A DNA stretch of 64,000 nucleotides from Pyrenopolyporus hunteri. Taxonomy: Eukaryota > Ascomycota > Sordariomycetes > Xylariales > Hypoxylaceae. The notes beneath the pieces were generated by a model. It was not told the origin of the DNA. It worked only from the letters and a program-made list of their open reading frames with translations, and ran no database searches. The stretch spans positions 992,001 to 1,056,000 of the forward strand of contig CADCXC010000014.1 of the NCBI GenBank assembly GCA_902806595.1. Direction: 5' to 3'. Shown piece after piece: positions 48,316 to 59,990 of the stretch (positions are counted from its first letter, which is position 1; each line of letters opens with the position of its first letter). Made by a program: the position numbers and the translations under genes.

Positions 48316-51086
48316 TCAGAACCAAGTCCCATTCGGCGGGCCAAAATAACCAACATCCGGCATGGATAACCACGGTAAGCCTTGACCGTCCGCCGTATTC
48401 TGCCATCTAGAGTAATAGTCAGCTTATCCACCCGCGTAACCCAAGTGACATTTAGGTATGCCATAGACACTTACACCGTATTCCCCCACCAATCGGGAAA
48501 CTGTACGTTAGGCCCATACGTCACAGCGAAGAAAATGACGATGCCACTAATGGCGAGCCCGGTATCCAGCGCCGCCGCGAGGACGTAATTATACTTAACC
48601 CACCAGGCGTAGAATTTCTTATATATGATTTTGTTAAAGATGAGGTTTACGATGTACCAACTACTATAGTTGATACCCGTAGCAGGCGGAACGTTGTAGG
48701 TGCCAACGAAGATCAGCGGCCAGTTAATCTTACGGACGAACTCGTTGCCTGTTTTCTTCCAAACATAATACGTGAGCGGTGGCAAGATTAGTCCAATCCA
48801 GAAGAAGTGTAACAGGTTACTGTAGATCTGGCCGACGGAGTAGAGGCGTGCAGGGCCGACGAGACCCCAGATAACAGAACTGCTATATTGAGTCCGTCCT
48901 TGGGGGCAGGTAAAGCCGTTAGGCTGGTCCGACGAGCATATACCAGGCACGTTTCCTAGCATCCACTAGTATAAATGCTTGTCAGCAAAAATCCCCTAAG
49001 CAGGACAACATAGTAAAGTCCTGTAGATCTTCAGAGCTATTCTTGTCAACCGGTAACTTAGGGAACTTAAATACCTCCACCGACACAACTCAGGATCAAG
49101 GAGCAAAGGGTACCTAAGCACGCATAGACAGTTCGAAAACGACTCACCAGCGTAACGCCCACCTGCGTCAGAGCGCCAAGCACGGTAGCTAACCCCTGTG
49201 CCCAGAACAGAGTACAAGGTGGTATCTTGAGGTAATGGCCCAGCTTCATGTCAGCAGCGAAGTATAAGCCTTGACCAACGACGTCCTGAGATAGGACCTT
49301 GAATAAGATATTTGCGATAGGCTTCCCTTGGAACATGTATCCGCCTATAAATTCAGACAGGACGTTGAGCTGATTCGCGTTGACGTTCGTTACCCCCTGA
49401 ATCATACCACAAGGAACCATGTATATGCCGCCGATTATAAACGCAAGCACGATTCCGTATACGGGCAATCCTGTGTGATATACCTCGGTCATCGCAATGC
49501 ACATTGCGAAAACGACGAGCAAGATCGAAGCCCACCAATACCAAGGGGCATTCTTATAGGTCTTCATAAGCCGAGCGTGAATATCGAGTTTGAGAGATCC
49601 ACGGAGCGCATGTTTAATCTCCTCCCAATGGAAGAAGTAAACATGCGACAGAACACTACCACGTATTGTAAGCGACAAGGTCATATGGCAACCCAGATTT
49701 AGAACCCACCTGGTAATAGATGCAAACGACAGACCGTAGACGAAAGCAAAAGTTGCTGGTAAGTACGGCGGCGAGTATGCCTTGTGTTTCTCTTGGTCGA
49801 AAACATTATTGGTGATAACTCTTGTTGTGTCGTAGAGTTGCCCAAAGCGATCATAGACATCTGCACTACAAAGGGGTAAATAGGCTGTGAACCACGTGTT
49901 GGTGTAGTAGATACCGGGGGTGATGATCCAGAAGAACACCACGAATCCAACAAAGACGTTCACAGCCGCCCAATGCGGGCTGAGTAGCGGGTTAGTATTA
50001 TATACGACCATCGACCAGTCGAAGGTTAGGGGAAACAGCCCCAGGCCGGTCACCATACCGAAGACCTGGTTCACCGCCAGATTGTCGGGCGCAATCCAAC
50101 ATATCCATGTGAAATAACTCAACCCGGTAAATATCAGACCAGGGAACCAATACCACAAGAAAGAGATGGTGCCCACAACAATGAAGAACTTGATTCGGGT
50201 CATCTTCCACCCATCGGCCACTGCGTTAGCTCGAGAATGAATAGAGCTCAACAACGCCACGTTGCCGAGGACGCCTGGCCAGATCATGGTGGCGGGCTGG
50301 ACCAGTAGAACTCGGCACAATCCGGCAATGCCATATCCGCATAGTTGGCAGCATATTACCACCAGGACTGAGAAGCCGGTCGGCATATCAAAGCCGTAGA
50401 ACTTAGCGGCCTGGATAAGATTCGTTGCGTCCGCAGAGCCGAAACCGAAGGAAACATTACTCATTATAGTAACCAAGGCATGTTCCTTGATGTTGAAATG
50501 GCGATCCGGATTGAATCGACTTATGGGAAGGATCTTTGCGATCGCGACACCAAGCGGGAAAGCCAACAGTTCTGCGACGAGCGACACTATATGAACTCCC
50601 GGATACCGCAGCGAAAAGAACTGGTTCACTCCCGCCCCCAGGAACACAAACACCTGTCAATCTGTCAGCTAGAAATCGTGTTTATTTAGATGAATATGAG
50701 AAATGTAGGATACCCAGTGATACCTCATTAAGGTAATTCGGGAGTTGAGAACTCGAAGTATGTCAGGGAGGCCGAGATTGGATTGTTCCCGGCCTCCATT
50801 GTTCTCGCCAAATACTTACAATACCAAGGAACCAAGCCCTAAATGTATTCACAGGCATGTCCGGATCGTCTGTCTCTGGTACTACCGCCCGCACGGCCGG
50901 GAATGGGCTCGTGTCGGCGTCCCAATCGCCTTCCTCTTCGGCCTCGGCAAGAACTCTGCCCACATCAACTTCGAGGTCGGCCAAGTGTCCGCCGGCGATC
51001 TCGACATCATGTCCTGCAGGCAGGTCGCCGCTACTCTTCTTTTCGTCGATATTCTTCTCAGGCACGAGGCCATTTCCCTCAACCAT
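48316..51086 (-). CDS. OPT family oligopeptide transporter
   Basis: A proton-coupled plasma-membrane transporter for small peptides (OPT family). Exons 51086..50820, 50653..49710, 49655..49148, 48965..48475 and 48406..48316 give 766 aa; introns are 166, 54, 182 and 68 bp. A hydrophilic acidic N-terminus of about 75 residues ends in AVVPETDDPDMPVNTFRAW, a typical OPT entry. Then follow about 14-16 membrane segments with VFLGAGVNQFFSLRYP, SNVSFGFGSADATNLIQAAKF, MIWPGVLGNVALL, LLSPHWAAVNVFVGF, and HFFWIGLILPPLTYYVW near the end. Exon 3 starts within FASIT|SVLSHVYFFHWEEIKHALRG, an OPT-conserved block, which fixes the third exon. The last exon completes FPDWWGNTVWQNTADG, another conserved end. Length is normal for the family. 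GATA-type sites cluster upstream, and a CNT nucleoside transporter lies next on the same strand. Confidence 0.93.
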
Positions 51087-51961
51087 CGTGGCGAGATGAG
51101 TTTGTCGCCTCGTGAAGTAAAAAATACGGAAGACGCAGTGGTGATGCGACGCATTCGCACCGCATGGTCCAAATTCGGAGTTCCTCTTTATCTATCTTTT
51201 CCGAATGCTCGGGTAGATAACTAGGTAGGTAGTTATCTACCCCCCAGATCGTTTGTCCCGAGCGGCAACACTAGGTACCCAGTAAGGTAACCTAATCCGC
51301 GGGCCCTTAACTCCCTACCTAAAGTCACATACCTCTGTATATAAGAATCAGCCAATGAGATGTTACAGATTTATCTTCGCCTCCTCTCCTGCCCCTTTGG
51401 GCCGACCCAGCGAGAACCGGTTCAACGCAGATCCAATAAATAGGTAAAATCATCAACATACAATTAGCCAAAACTAGGCGATACTTATCTTACTTAGTAG
51501 TAGTACGAAAATGTTTTGGCGAGACTACTATGCCTATCTCATCAGTTCATTAACGCGTTACTAAAGAAGTATCTACCTGGACTCCGATAAGTTGACACGA
51601 TCAGCAAGATCATGTAAGCTTTAGTTATGCTTCCTGTATCTTTTCAGAGCCATCCCATATTCTAGGTGTGGCTGACCTCAACATAGAACGGGATTCGTAC
51701 ACTAGCCGGTCCCGGTCCAGATCAGTACAAACTAGTGCCATACGTTGAATCAACATCGAGGCCACCGAGGTAGCTCTAAGCCTTCATCAAGTACGTACCT
51801 AGATTAAAGGCTCTTTCGGTTAAGGTCTCCCCGCAGTTGACGAGTAGGTATAAAATCTCCTCGAAAGGTTCATTTCATGCATATGTTATTATTTTTTCTA
51901 TATGTCTACCAGGTCCCTGGAGAGGTACTTATACAGCCTCTATTTTGGTTATAAATCTTCG
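51087..51961. other. OPT promoter region with GATA sites
   Basis: 875 bp upstream of the OPT gene and downstream of the CNT gene. Six GATAA/TTATC sites occur at 51188, 51216, 51233, 51371, 51485 and 51586, two of them inside a perfect 13-bp inverted repeat. No coding feature is seen. Confidence 0.55.
51211..51242. promoter_or_regulatory. Perfect 13-bp inverted repeat with paired GATA sites
   Basis: GGGTAGATAACTA and its exact reverse complement flank GGTAGG. Each arm holds one GATAA core, facing outward, 125-157 bp upstream of the OPT start codon. GATA factors such as AreA/NIT2 bind this core to activate nitrogen-scavenging genes. Confidence 0.55.
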
Positions 51962-54048
51962 TTACGATCCTATCGCGTCAGTATACAACATGCCGGCGAC
52001 ACTGGCAGAAGTCAAAGTTGAGATGATGCCAGCCATCAGAGCTGAGAGGGCGACTCTAGATACGTCCCCAGCACGCGAGGGAGCAAGCTGTGACAGCACG
52101 CCGATCTGGGTGCCAAGGGAACCGAGGTTGCCGAAACCCTGAATTCGTGTCAAAATCATCGTATAGAGTGTAGGAATGGGGGTTCTTGTAACTTACGCAA
52201 CAGGCATAGGTAGCAATGAGCTGAGCTCGCTTGCTCATATTCATGTAGCGGGGTTCAGTTCGAAGGTTGTTGAATGCCGCGAATTCGTTGATGATGATTT
52301 TCTGGCCAATAAGCTCCCCGACAGGCAGGAGATCTTCGTTAGGTACACCGAGCAGCCAAGCGACAACGTAGAAGCAGTAACCAAGAATGAACTCGATGGT
52401 TAAAGGTGGATTATTGATACCCCAATAATCACCCCACCAGGAAAGGAGCCCGTTAATCAACCCGACGAAGGCGATGATGCAGAGGAGAGTAGCTACGATC
52501 ATGCCAGCAATTTTCAGGCCAAGCCAGGCGCCGTTAGCAAAAGCATGCAACGCATTAGCAGCCTTATGTTCCTCGTCGTCAGGGATGACGACACGGCCAG
52601 ACGTTAAAGTCTCCTCCGTCTCCGGCCATCGCATCTTAGACACGGCGAGAGACGCCGGGATAGACATGATACAGGAAGAGACAAGGGCTTGCGCATTCAA
52701 GCCGAGTCCAATGTAGGCCACGAGCACAGAACCGGCGATAGTTGCGAAACCACACGTCATAATTTGGTGGATCTCGGCCATGGTCATATGCGGTACGAAC
52801 GGGCGGATCAGCATAGCAGACTCGCCCTGTCCGATAAAGGGGGTAGCAGCAGCAACCACAGCCTCAGCTCCCGAAACGCGGAGGGTCCAGAAGAAGAATA
52901 CCGCAAACTTTCCGACGAACCACTGGATAAGGCCGACATGGTATAAAAGAGCTACGAGGGCCACGAAGAAAATGATTGGCGGCACAACGCTGATCAAGAA
53001 CAAGTGCAAGTTCTGTAGCTCCTTGAATACATCTTCGCTTGTCAGGAATATGACGCCCTTGTCGGCAAAACCGAGCAAGGTCCGAGCCAAAGTAGAGATG
53101 AAGCTGAAGATATCGTAACCAGCCTGGGTTCGCAGAACGAAGACAGCAACAATGAACTGGGTAAGCATGCCACCTTGAGAGACGAATTAGCCGATAATCG
53201 AGACAAGAAGCAGAATACCAAGACGCAGCTTACCAATGACGGTGTGCCAGGGGATCCTCCTCCAATCCCTCGAGGTTGCGGTTAAGACAGCGATCATAAC
53301 GACCAGGCCGAATAGGGATTGCGCTCGGCGGGCGCGAGTATTGTCGCCTATCTCCTCGGGCACCATAGAACCGATCAAGAAGACAGCAACAGTGACCATA
53401 GCCGCAATCGGCTGGCGAAGCTTCGGCGGAGTCAGCTCGTAAGCCCTGGACGCAGTATTACGCCAGACAAATTTGACGGGCATCATGACATATTTGACCG
53501 GGACCCAGAGGAAAATGATGCGAAGGGTGATGGCCAGGTACACCAAGAACGGGATAAGCCAGCTCTTTTCATTCCGAAAACGAACCAGGCCGTAGATCCA
53601 CCAACTGGACAAGCTATGTCAGCTCTGCGACCTCATGCGCAATTGCGGCGCTTCACTGGGAGCCACGACAAAAGACTTACGCCGTGAAAACGAGCCAGAT
53701 GGTAAGATGGATGAAAGCTCTGAGTCTCCGGTACCAATAGGCGAAGAACCCCTTTTTCCCTTCGATCTCGTCGCCGCTGATTTGGCCAATGTTTCTGCTA
53801 TCTTCATCGGTAATTGACTTCTCCGCGGCTGCGTAGTCTTGCGGTTTGTCGTAGCTCTTCTCCGGCGAGGTGGTCGAATAGATGACCTCGTCCGGATGGT
53901 TGGCGGGATTCGCGGCGAGTCCACCATGATGTAAATGCCCATGGTGATGTTCGTTCGCATAATTGAGAGCCGGGTCAGGGTTAGGAAGCACGCCTACCTG
54001 TGGCGATGAATTGTGGCCGGTAGGGCCATTGGCCTCGGGAGAACTCAT
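51962..54048 (-). CDS. Concentrative nucleoside transporter (CNT)
   Basis: A cation-coupled nucleoside importer of the plasma membrane. Exons 54048..53681, 53604..53234, 53173..52197 and 52138..51962 give 630 aa; introns are 76, 60 and 58 bp. The N-terminal 100 residues are hydrophilic and His-rich around residue 35. Membrane segments begin at LRAFIHLTIWLVFTA. Family signatures are IPWHTVIGGMLTQFIVA (across intron 2), PFIGQGESAMLIRPF, CGFATIAGSVLVAYIGLG and CGFGNLGSLGTQIGVLSQLAP (across intron 3). A TAA at 53189-53191 that seems to interrupt the frame lies inside the second intron (donor GTAAGC, branch GCTAAT, acceptor CAAG) and is removed. Length fits fungal CNTs. It follows the OPT gene in the same orientation, giving a small nutrient-uptake pair. 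Confidence 0.94.
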
Positions 54049-57000
54049 TGGATCGAATTCCAAATCTGAGGAAAATCTCTTGGCAAAATTTCCCTCTTCC
54101 CTCTTTTTTTTTCCTCCTTTTCCCGTTATCTTAGTCCGGAGAAATGAACCCTCGTCACAACTAAGTGTGGGGATAGGTAACCGCGTCACGTTCCCGAGAA
54201 CTTTGACGGGCGAATACCTAAAGCACAAAGAGAAGGGAAAAGGGTTAAGGGTAAAAGGGCCAGGAAGAGAGGTTGATTTATTAACGAGACGAGGGCTGGC
54301 GGCATCCAGCGGTCGATCCGCGTTTTCCAGGTTAGAAGAGGGCGGGAATTTTAATACTTTTCCAAGGTCAGCGTCGGTGGGCAAATCGCAGGGCCTGGTG
54401 GCAATCGTGCGGATCGCGTGGTCTAGATGAACCCGGTCGACGCTAGGCTTAAATGTATGGAGGCCTTCTAGAAGGGGAAGGCCATCCTATCTAAGCTTCA
54501 AACGAGCAATGGGTTGCTGATTAGGCGCCCCATGAACACATCCACTAGGGTACCTACGTCTGTTAGGTAGATATCCCCGTCCTTGTATCTACCCATATAT
54601 GTATATCTATGCCCTTGTGGGATCATAACTCCAAGCAACGGGCGAGTACTGATAAGCTCGAATCGATACGATATGGTATAGCCTTCGGTCCCTTTCAGTA
54701 TCGCTTAGAAGATACATCTCTTGGTATGTATTGGTCAACTGCTAATAGCTGATTTGAGTGATCGGCCCTATATTATAACAGCCAACTTCCATCTGACATG
54801 GTGCGCAAGAACCTTAGTTTATCGGTTATGGGTGGTCAAACAACGACTCAGCCGGAGGCAAGATTCCAGCGCCACAGCTGCGATCAACGAGTAGTAAATA
54901 AGAATCCCCTTATCAAAGGCTTACGGGGCTTACGAATAGGCTGTCTCCGCACGTTTACACAATGTACAAGACCATCGGATATTGCGCCGTTGGAAACTAC
55001 CACGGGCAAAGACTTGAAGAATACGCACAAATCAGAGATAAAAATATAAAAATAAAACGCCTTGGGTTAGATGAAGGGCGATATTCCCAAAGAAACGGGG
55101 CCGAAGACATTTTCACCCGTTCAGTCTCCTCCAAGCATCGAGGGCCGCCCCTCTGATTGGGCCGAGTGCCCTGATAACAGGGAATTCTGATGTAACCTTC
55201 TTTTCATCGTTAAAAGCACAAAAAGCCGGGGATGAACTAGGATAATCCCTTGATTCTTTTCCCGCCTCGGTTAGATAGATACGTAGGTACCTATTGAAAT
55301 GTGCGTGGTGATACATGTAGGATCATCCGGCGCAGCAACGCCTATATGGATTATGGATGCATATACCTAGGTAGTACCGACGTGCGACATTGAATACCTA
55401 ACCAACAACGTGAGATAGATGAGCACGACGTTACTTCGCTTACTCAAGTACCTGGCTTATGGGCGAAAAGTACTGCGTTTACCATACATAATACTACGCT
55501 CTACGGCTACATGGTCCTCGCCAATACTTATATAGAAGCTTTCATTAGTTTCTAGTCTTGCATCAGGAGAGGTATACACGCGCAGTTAGGTAGGTAGATA
55601 TGTAGATTCATATATACGAAAGGTGAACAACAATAAAGGCACGGATAGGCCCTTGTGGGGTATACACGAACCATTCATCAACGAGATAACTGAGATTTGT
55701 AAGTGGCGCTAAAGAAGCGTACAAAATTCATAACTACCTACCTAAGCAGCTAGGTAAATACCCTAATCGTTTACATTAGTTGCATACCTAAGCATGGATC
55801 GCGGGAAGACCATCGGCAAAGCCTAGGATACCTCTTTATTAGAGGGTAACACCACGTGAATAGAACCAAGAAAAGCAAAGCCAATGAAACTACCAAGAAT
55901 ATAATGGATGACGCAGGGTCACACGGCTGGTATCCCTTATGAATTACCATTGGCCATCAGGTAACCTTGGTTAAATCTAGAGACGTCGTTGATTGATAAA
56001 GGAGAACAGATACGTACATCCGGTGTGTACAATACGTAGCATATACGCAAGCCCGTAGGACGCGGTAACACCGACCACAATCTTCCCGAAACGGAAATAC
56101 AATTCATAGACTACAGAGGTAGGCGCGTTGGGTTCTCCGCACTTACTCCGGCTCCTCTTTGCAAAAACACCAACCTCCCCCAATTGGACCCTACGTACGT
56201 ATTTCCCCGTATAATTCCCATCGTGTACTTGTTTCTTAAGGTTAAGGCAGAAAACATAGGTACCTACCTACCTAAGTTCTAGTTACGTATTTTCTCCAGA
56301 ACGCAGATTATTTACGACAAAGATAAAGATCTTGAAAATTCTAGCACATGACGTTACAGCCATATAGGAAGCTTCACCCCTGAAACCAGGTATGGTAGAG
56401 TGATAGCTGAATGATTGATCCGAAAGATAAGGAAAAGACCATCTCAGCTGAAATAAGCCTGCATGCGTCTATTCCGCCTCAAGGGCCTGACGCGTCGAAT
56501 AATACATACTTTCACGCTCCTACGCTCCGTTTTAATATTCAATGTCCTTATCTAGAGGCTCGCCCTACCCCTTTCATATATTAACGTAAAAGCCCCAGAT
56601 TCCCCGACCGAGCATTTGCTGATACCCGAGAACTTGAATCGTATTTCTTATCACCTTCCTAAAGCGTATCATTGGCACGTGCGCTTACATGGACCCATCG
56701 CCCGTCCCGCCGTTTACCAACTAATAAAACCACCCTCAAGACCTTGGCCATTTTGTAACGAGTTAGGACGTTGAATAGAGAGTTTCGGCAACCGTTTAGA
56801 TTAGCGATAGCACCGCACCTATGAGCATGGACCCGAACAGTAGTGACATCTAACAGCCCAGCTTCTTGGATCTTTAGTTTTGCCCGCACTCTCTAACCCC
56901 AATTATGTATCCCCTAACATTTCGCTCCCCAGTTACGCCGACGGAGAGGACCCCCCCCCCATTTTACGATACATTCAGAGCTCCATCGGAAATTAATATG

Positions 57001-58940
57001 ATTACAGCTTAGCCAAAAGATCTAGATTCGCATAGATGACGAAATAGGTAAAAAGCACCAGGGTACCTACCCACGATCGAAATCACCGCTGCGAAAGAAT
57101 ATAAGTCAGTAGGAGATTCGATTCAAGCCCATCAATTCAGCCAAACCCACGATGATAACTATCTCCCAGGCCCAAGTTTCGTGACTGCTCAAAGTAAAAG
57201 ACAATTCAGCTAATTATGGTAGAGAAGGTCAAACCTAGCCTACTAAGATTCAGATTGAACGTCCCCCTCTTACTCATATCTCCACTGCAAATCAAAACAG
57301 TGTCTTGACACCGATATATCTTAAATACCCCGAGACGAGACGGATTCCAGTACCCGGTCATCATAAATTTGGGTGGCGACTAATATTTGGGAAAACCATA
57401 CCTGGGTAGATTTACCTATTTCAGAAGATAGAAGATTCATATTGTTAAATTTATATTCGCAACCTACACTCAGGGTGTGTGGACATACCTGCTAGCGATT
57501 GGAGACCGAAGACGATACATAAAGTTCAGCTTCAAGAGAGCGGGTCCATGCGAGACAATCAGAACGGATCCGACGAAACGTGCGTCGACATCCGCGCCAC
57601 AACACTGTCAAGTGAGAACCCGCGGAGAGAGTCAAGGGGTGGGAACCCTTTAGTTGATATCGCGTCCGGGTGATGATGAAATTTACTCTAGATGCTCATC
57701 CTGAATATCTACAACATAAATTTCTCACAAGTGTACTAATATTACCAGCGGAGCATCTCTTTTCAAAAAGGCACGAATCTCGCCGCACTCAATATCACTC
57801 ATAAACTTTACCTATAGATAGGTATATAGATAGCCCCAAAGGCGGTAAGGCGGGGAGGCGGTTTTCACCGGTAGTAGATCTAGAGGACTAGAAGAAGAGA
57901 CTGATGAATTCCCGACAACTCATACACGCGGTAACACTATACGATTTAGTTAGTCGCTAGTCGAAGTAGGCTCCCAAGTTACAATCTTTACTCGTAGGTA
58001 AGCAACAATAGCCAGGTAATACCGAAATAGATGTTGAGGTAGAACTACCTAGCTTCTAATACTGCCTTTATCATCTAGGATAATATCTTCGCAGCCTCAA
58101 ACGGTTCTCGGAACGGTTCCAGTACCAGGTCTAAGACATCGAAATTGTAGTAAAAAATGACATATATGATGACACAAATACGCAGAAGATAGACACGCCA
58201 AGAATATCGGCGGTCCTACTTCACACACCATGGCGCTCGAAACCTAACGCGCCAGAGATTGACATTCCCAAGAAGCAAAGCCTATAAGATGACGTTAGGA
58301 GTTGAATCTCATTTATCATACAGTGTATATTCTATACCCAGCCTCTTGATACCGGTTTCTCAACAGCAGACATATTCAAGTCATTCAAGCCCGAATCCCG
58401 TCATACCGCACGAAGAATATTTTGTTCATCACACAAGTAAACACTACGCCTTCCCGAGATAACTTCGTTAGTTTCTGAGAGAGTCCTGCATAGTAAGCGT
58501 CAACGCCACTCTAACAACTCTATAAAGCCTACGCCCCCAAACCGATCCTCTAGCATCTCAGCCCCGGCCTCCTTTGCATGTTAATTGGTTCATTCCAGCT
58601 AATAGTATGCCTCAAAGCATCAGGAGCCCCATCACATCGCCTGTAAACCGAATTAATTGTCCAAATCCTTCAGCCACCTCGGGAAATAGATGCCCGGGTA
58701 GTATATAGAGGTGTGGTCATACATGTATCGAATGATTTTATGACGTATGCCGCGTTCAGGTCATTATATACAACCACCGTGCATCTCATAAGATATTTCT
58801 TGTACGCCGTGGCATTATACGGAGCCACCTCATTATCTACTCTTAAAAACAACCCGATCTTAAGCACGGAATTGTTTTGACTCTGACGTTATTTCTAACG
58901 ATAATCTTCCTGATCCAAGCTCGCAATATAGAAAACTGAA
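54049..58940. other. Gene-poor interval, 4.9 kb
   Basis: The right flank of the CNT gene up to the next gene. A T-rich tract near 54107-54120 and a GATAA site at 54651 lie in the CNT promoter region. TAGGTACC-type motifs are at 54549-54572, 55283-55295, 55736-55760, 56257-56275 and 57061-57072. A C12 run lies near 56950. Short open frames (60-155 codons) show no motif. No transposon or RNA gene is recognised. Confidence 0.5.
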
Positions 58941-59714
58941 ATGAAGGTCTTATCGCCCCCTATTTTAGCAGCCCTCTTCGCGTCCGTTGTCATCGGGTGG
59001 GACCCATCCGAGCGAGACTGTCCAAACGTCCCGGTGTGTTTCACTTCATTCAAATGGTGCGATCCAAACGGAGACAGCTGCTACTTTCCAGAAAATGTCT
59101 ACCCCGCCAGCCCCGACTCATCGCGGACGATATTCGCACTCTTGGTTGAGGACAAGAATTACACGCTTTCCTGGAAGATAGTTACGGGGGATAGGAATAT
59201 TCCTGTGCGCGTTCAGTGGTCTCTTGGTCAGAATGCCACGTGGGAGACGAGTACGTATCCCAGTGAAATAATCAATGAAGATCGCCCCGGCTCACTAAGT
59301 ATCGTGAAAGACACCACAGATGCCGAGATAACCTTCAATCCCGGGGACATCATCAACTCCTTTCCTTTGCCCTCGGCGCCCAACCTCACAAGAGACGACA
59401 TCGCATACCGTGCCATGAAGGACTTGAACAACGTAATCACAATCAGCCAGCCCGAACTTAACGGCACCCAAAGAACGCCCACCGACAATCTATACGATAA
59501 TTCAGACCAGTTCATAGTTGTATTGCCCATAGTCGAGCGTTACCTCAAGGGCCAGAGAGAATTTGGCCACCGGGACGAATACGCGAAATGGAGGCTTGGT
59601 GTTGGTATTGGCGTTGGGCTAGGAGTACCCATACTTATGGTTATCACAGCTTTCAGTACGTGGGTGGTGCTGAGGAGGATAGGGGTGGCGGGTTCGCGTA
59701 ATAAGGCGAATTAA
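58941..59714 (+). CDS. Secreted or type I membrane glycoprotein, unknown
   Basis: I do not recognise this single-exon 257-aa protein. Residues 1-19 form a signal peptide (hydrophobic ILAALFASVVIG). The extracellular part of about 200 residues has four cysteines in the first 50 (with CPNVPVCF and KWCDPNGDSC) and four N-glycosylation sequons (NYT, NAT, NLT, NGT). Residues 225-248 form one membrane segment (GVGIGVGLGVPILMVITAFSTWVVL) followed by a short basic tail RRIGVAGSRNK. This is a type I topology like fungal wall-sensor or lectin-like surface proteins, but lacks their Ser/Thr-rich stalk. The ATG is the first in frame and lies next to the signal peptide, so the start is good. It is flanked by a gene-poor region and SSF1; no functional link is evident. 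Confidence 0.8.
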   Translation: MKVLSPPILAALFASVVIGWDPSERDCPNVPVCFTSFKWCDPNGDSCYFPENVYPASPDSSRTIFALLVEDKNYTLSWKIVTGDRNIPVRVQWSLGQNATWETSTYPSEIINEDRPGSLSIVKDTTDAEITFNPGDIINSFPLPSAPNLTRDDIAYRAMKDLNNVITISQPELNGTQRTPTDNLYDNSDQFIVVLPIVERYLKGQREFGHRDEYAKWRLGVGIGVGLGVPILMVITAFSTWVVLRRIGVAGSRNKAN

Positions 59715-59990
59715 ATGAATCTCGGGCCCCAGGGGCGAACCGCTGGGCTGTCAATGGCTCACGAAGCACATACTATCAGCCGTTCGTGCGATATCTTGAT
59801 ACCCATAGTCTCCTATTTTCTTAAAAGTGCTTAAATCTACTATAGTTCCGTCAGCCGTGTCTATTTAAAGACAATGTATGTACTCCGGAAGCCAACCTTC
59901 AAGAGATGATTTATTAGGCAACGTAGATGCGAGTCGCCAGATACCATGCGATTATCAACCGTTATATCATCGTTAGAGGGTCAAACAAGC

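Noticed and set aside
53187..53193. Apparent nonsense codon in the CNT transporter frame
   Set aside because: The TAA lies inside a 60-bp intron (53174..53233) with good donor, branch and acceptor; splicing restores the conserved HTVIGGMLTQF segment.
54798..55156. Overlapping 83- and 64-codon frames
   Set aside because: No motif, and different frames overlap without a sensible splice model.
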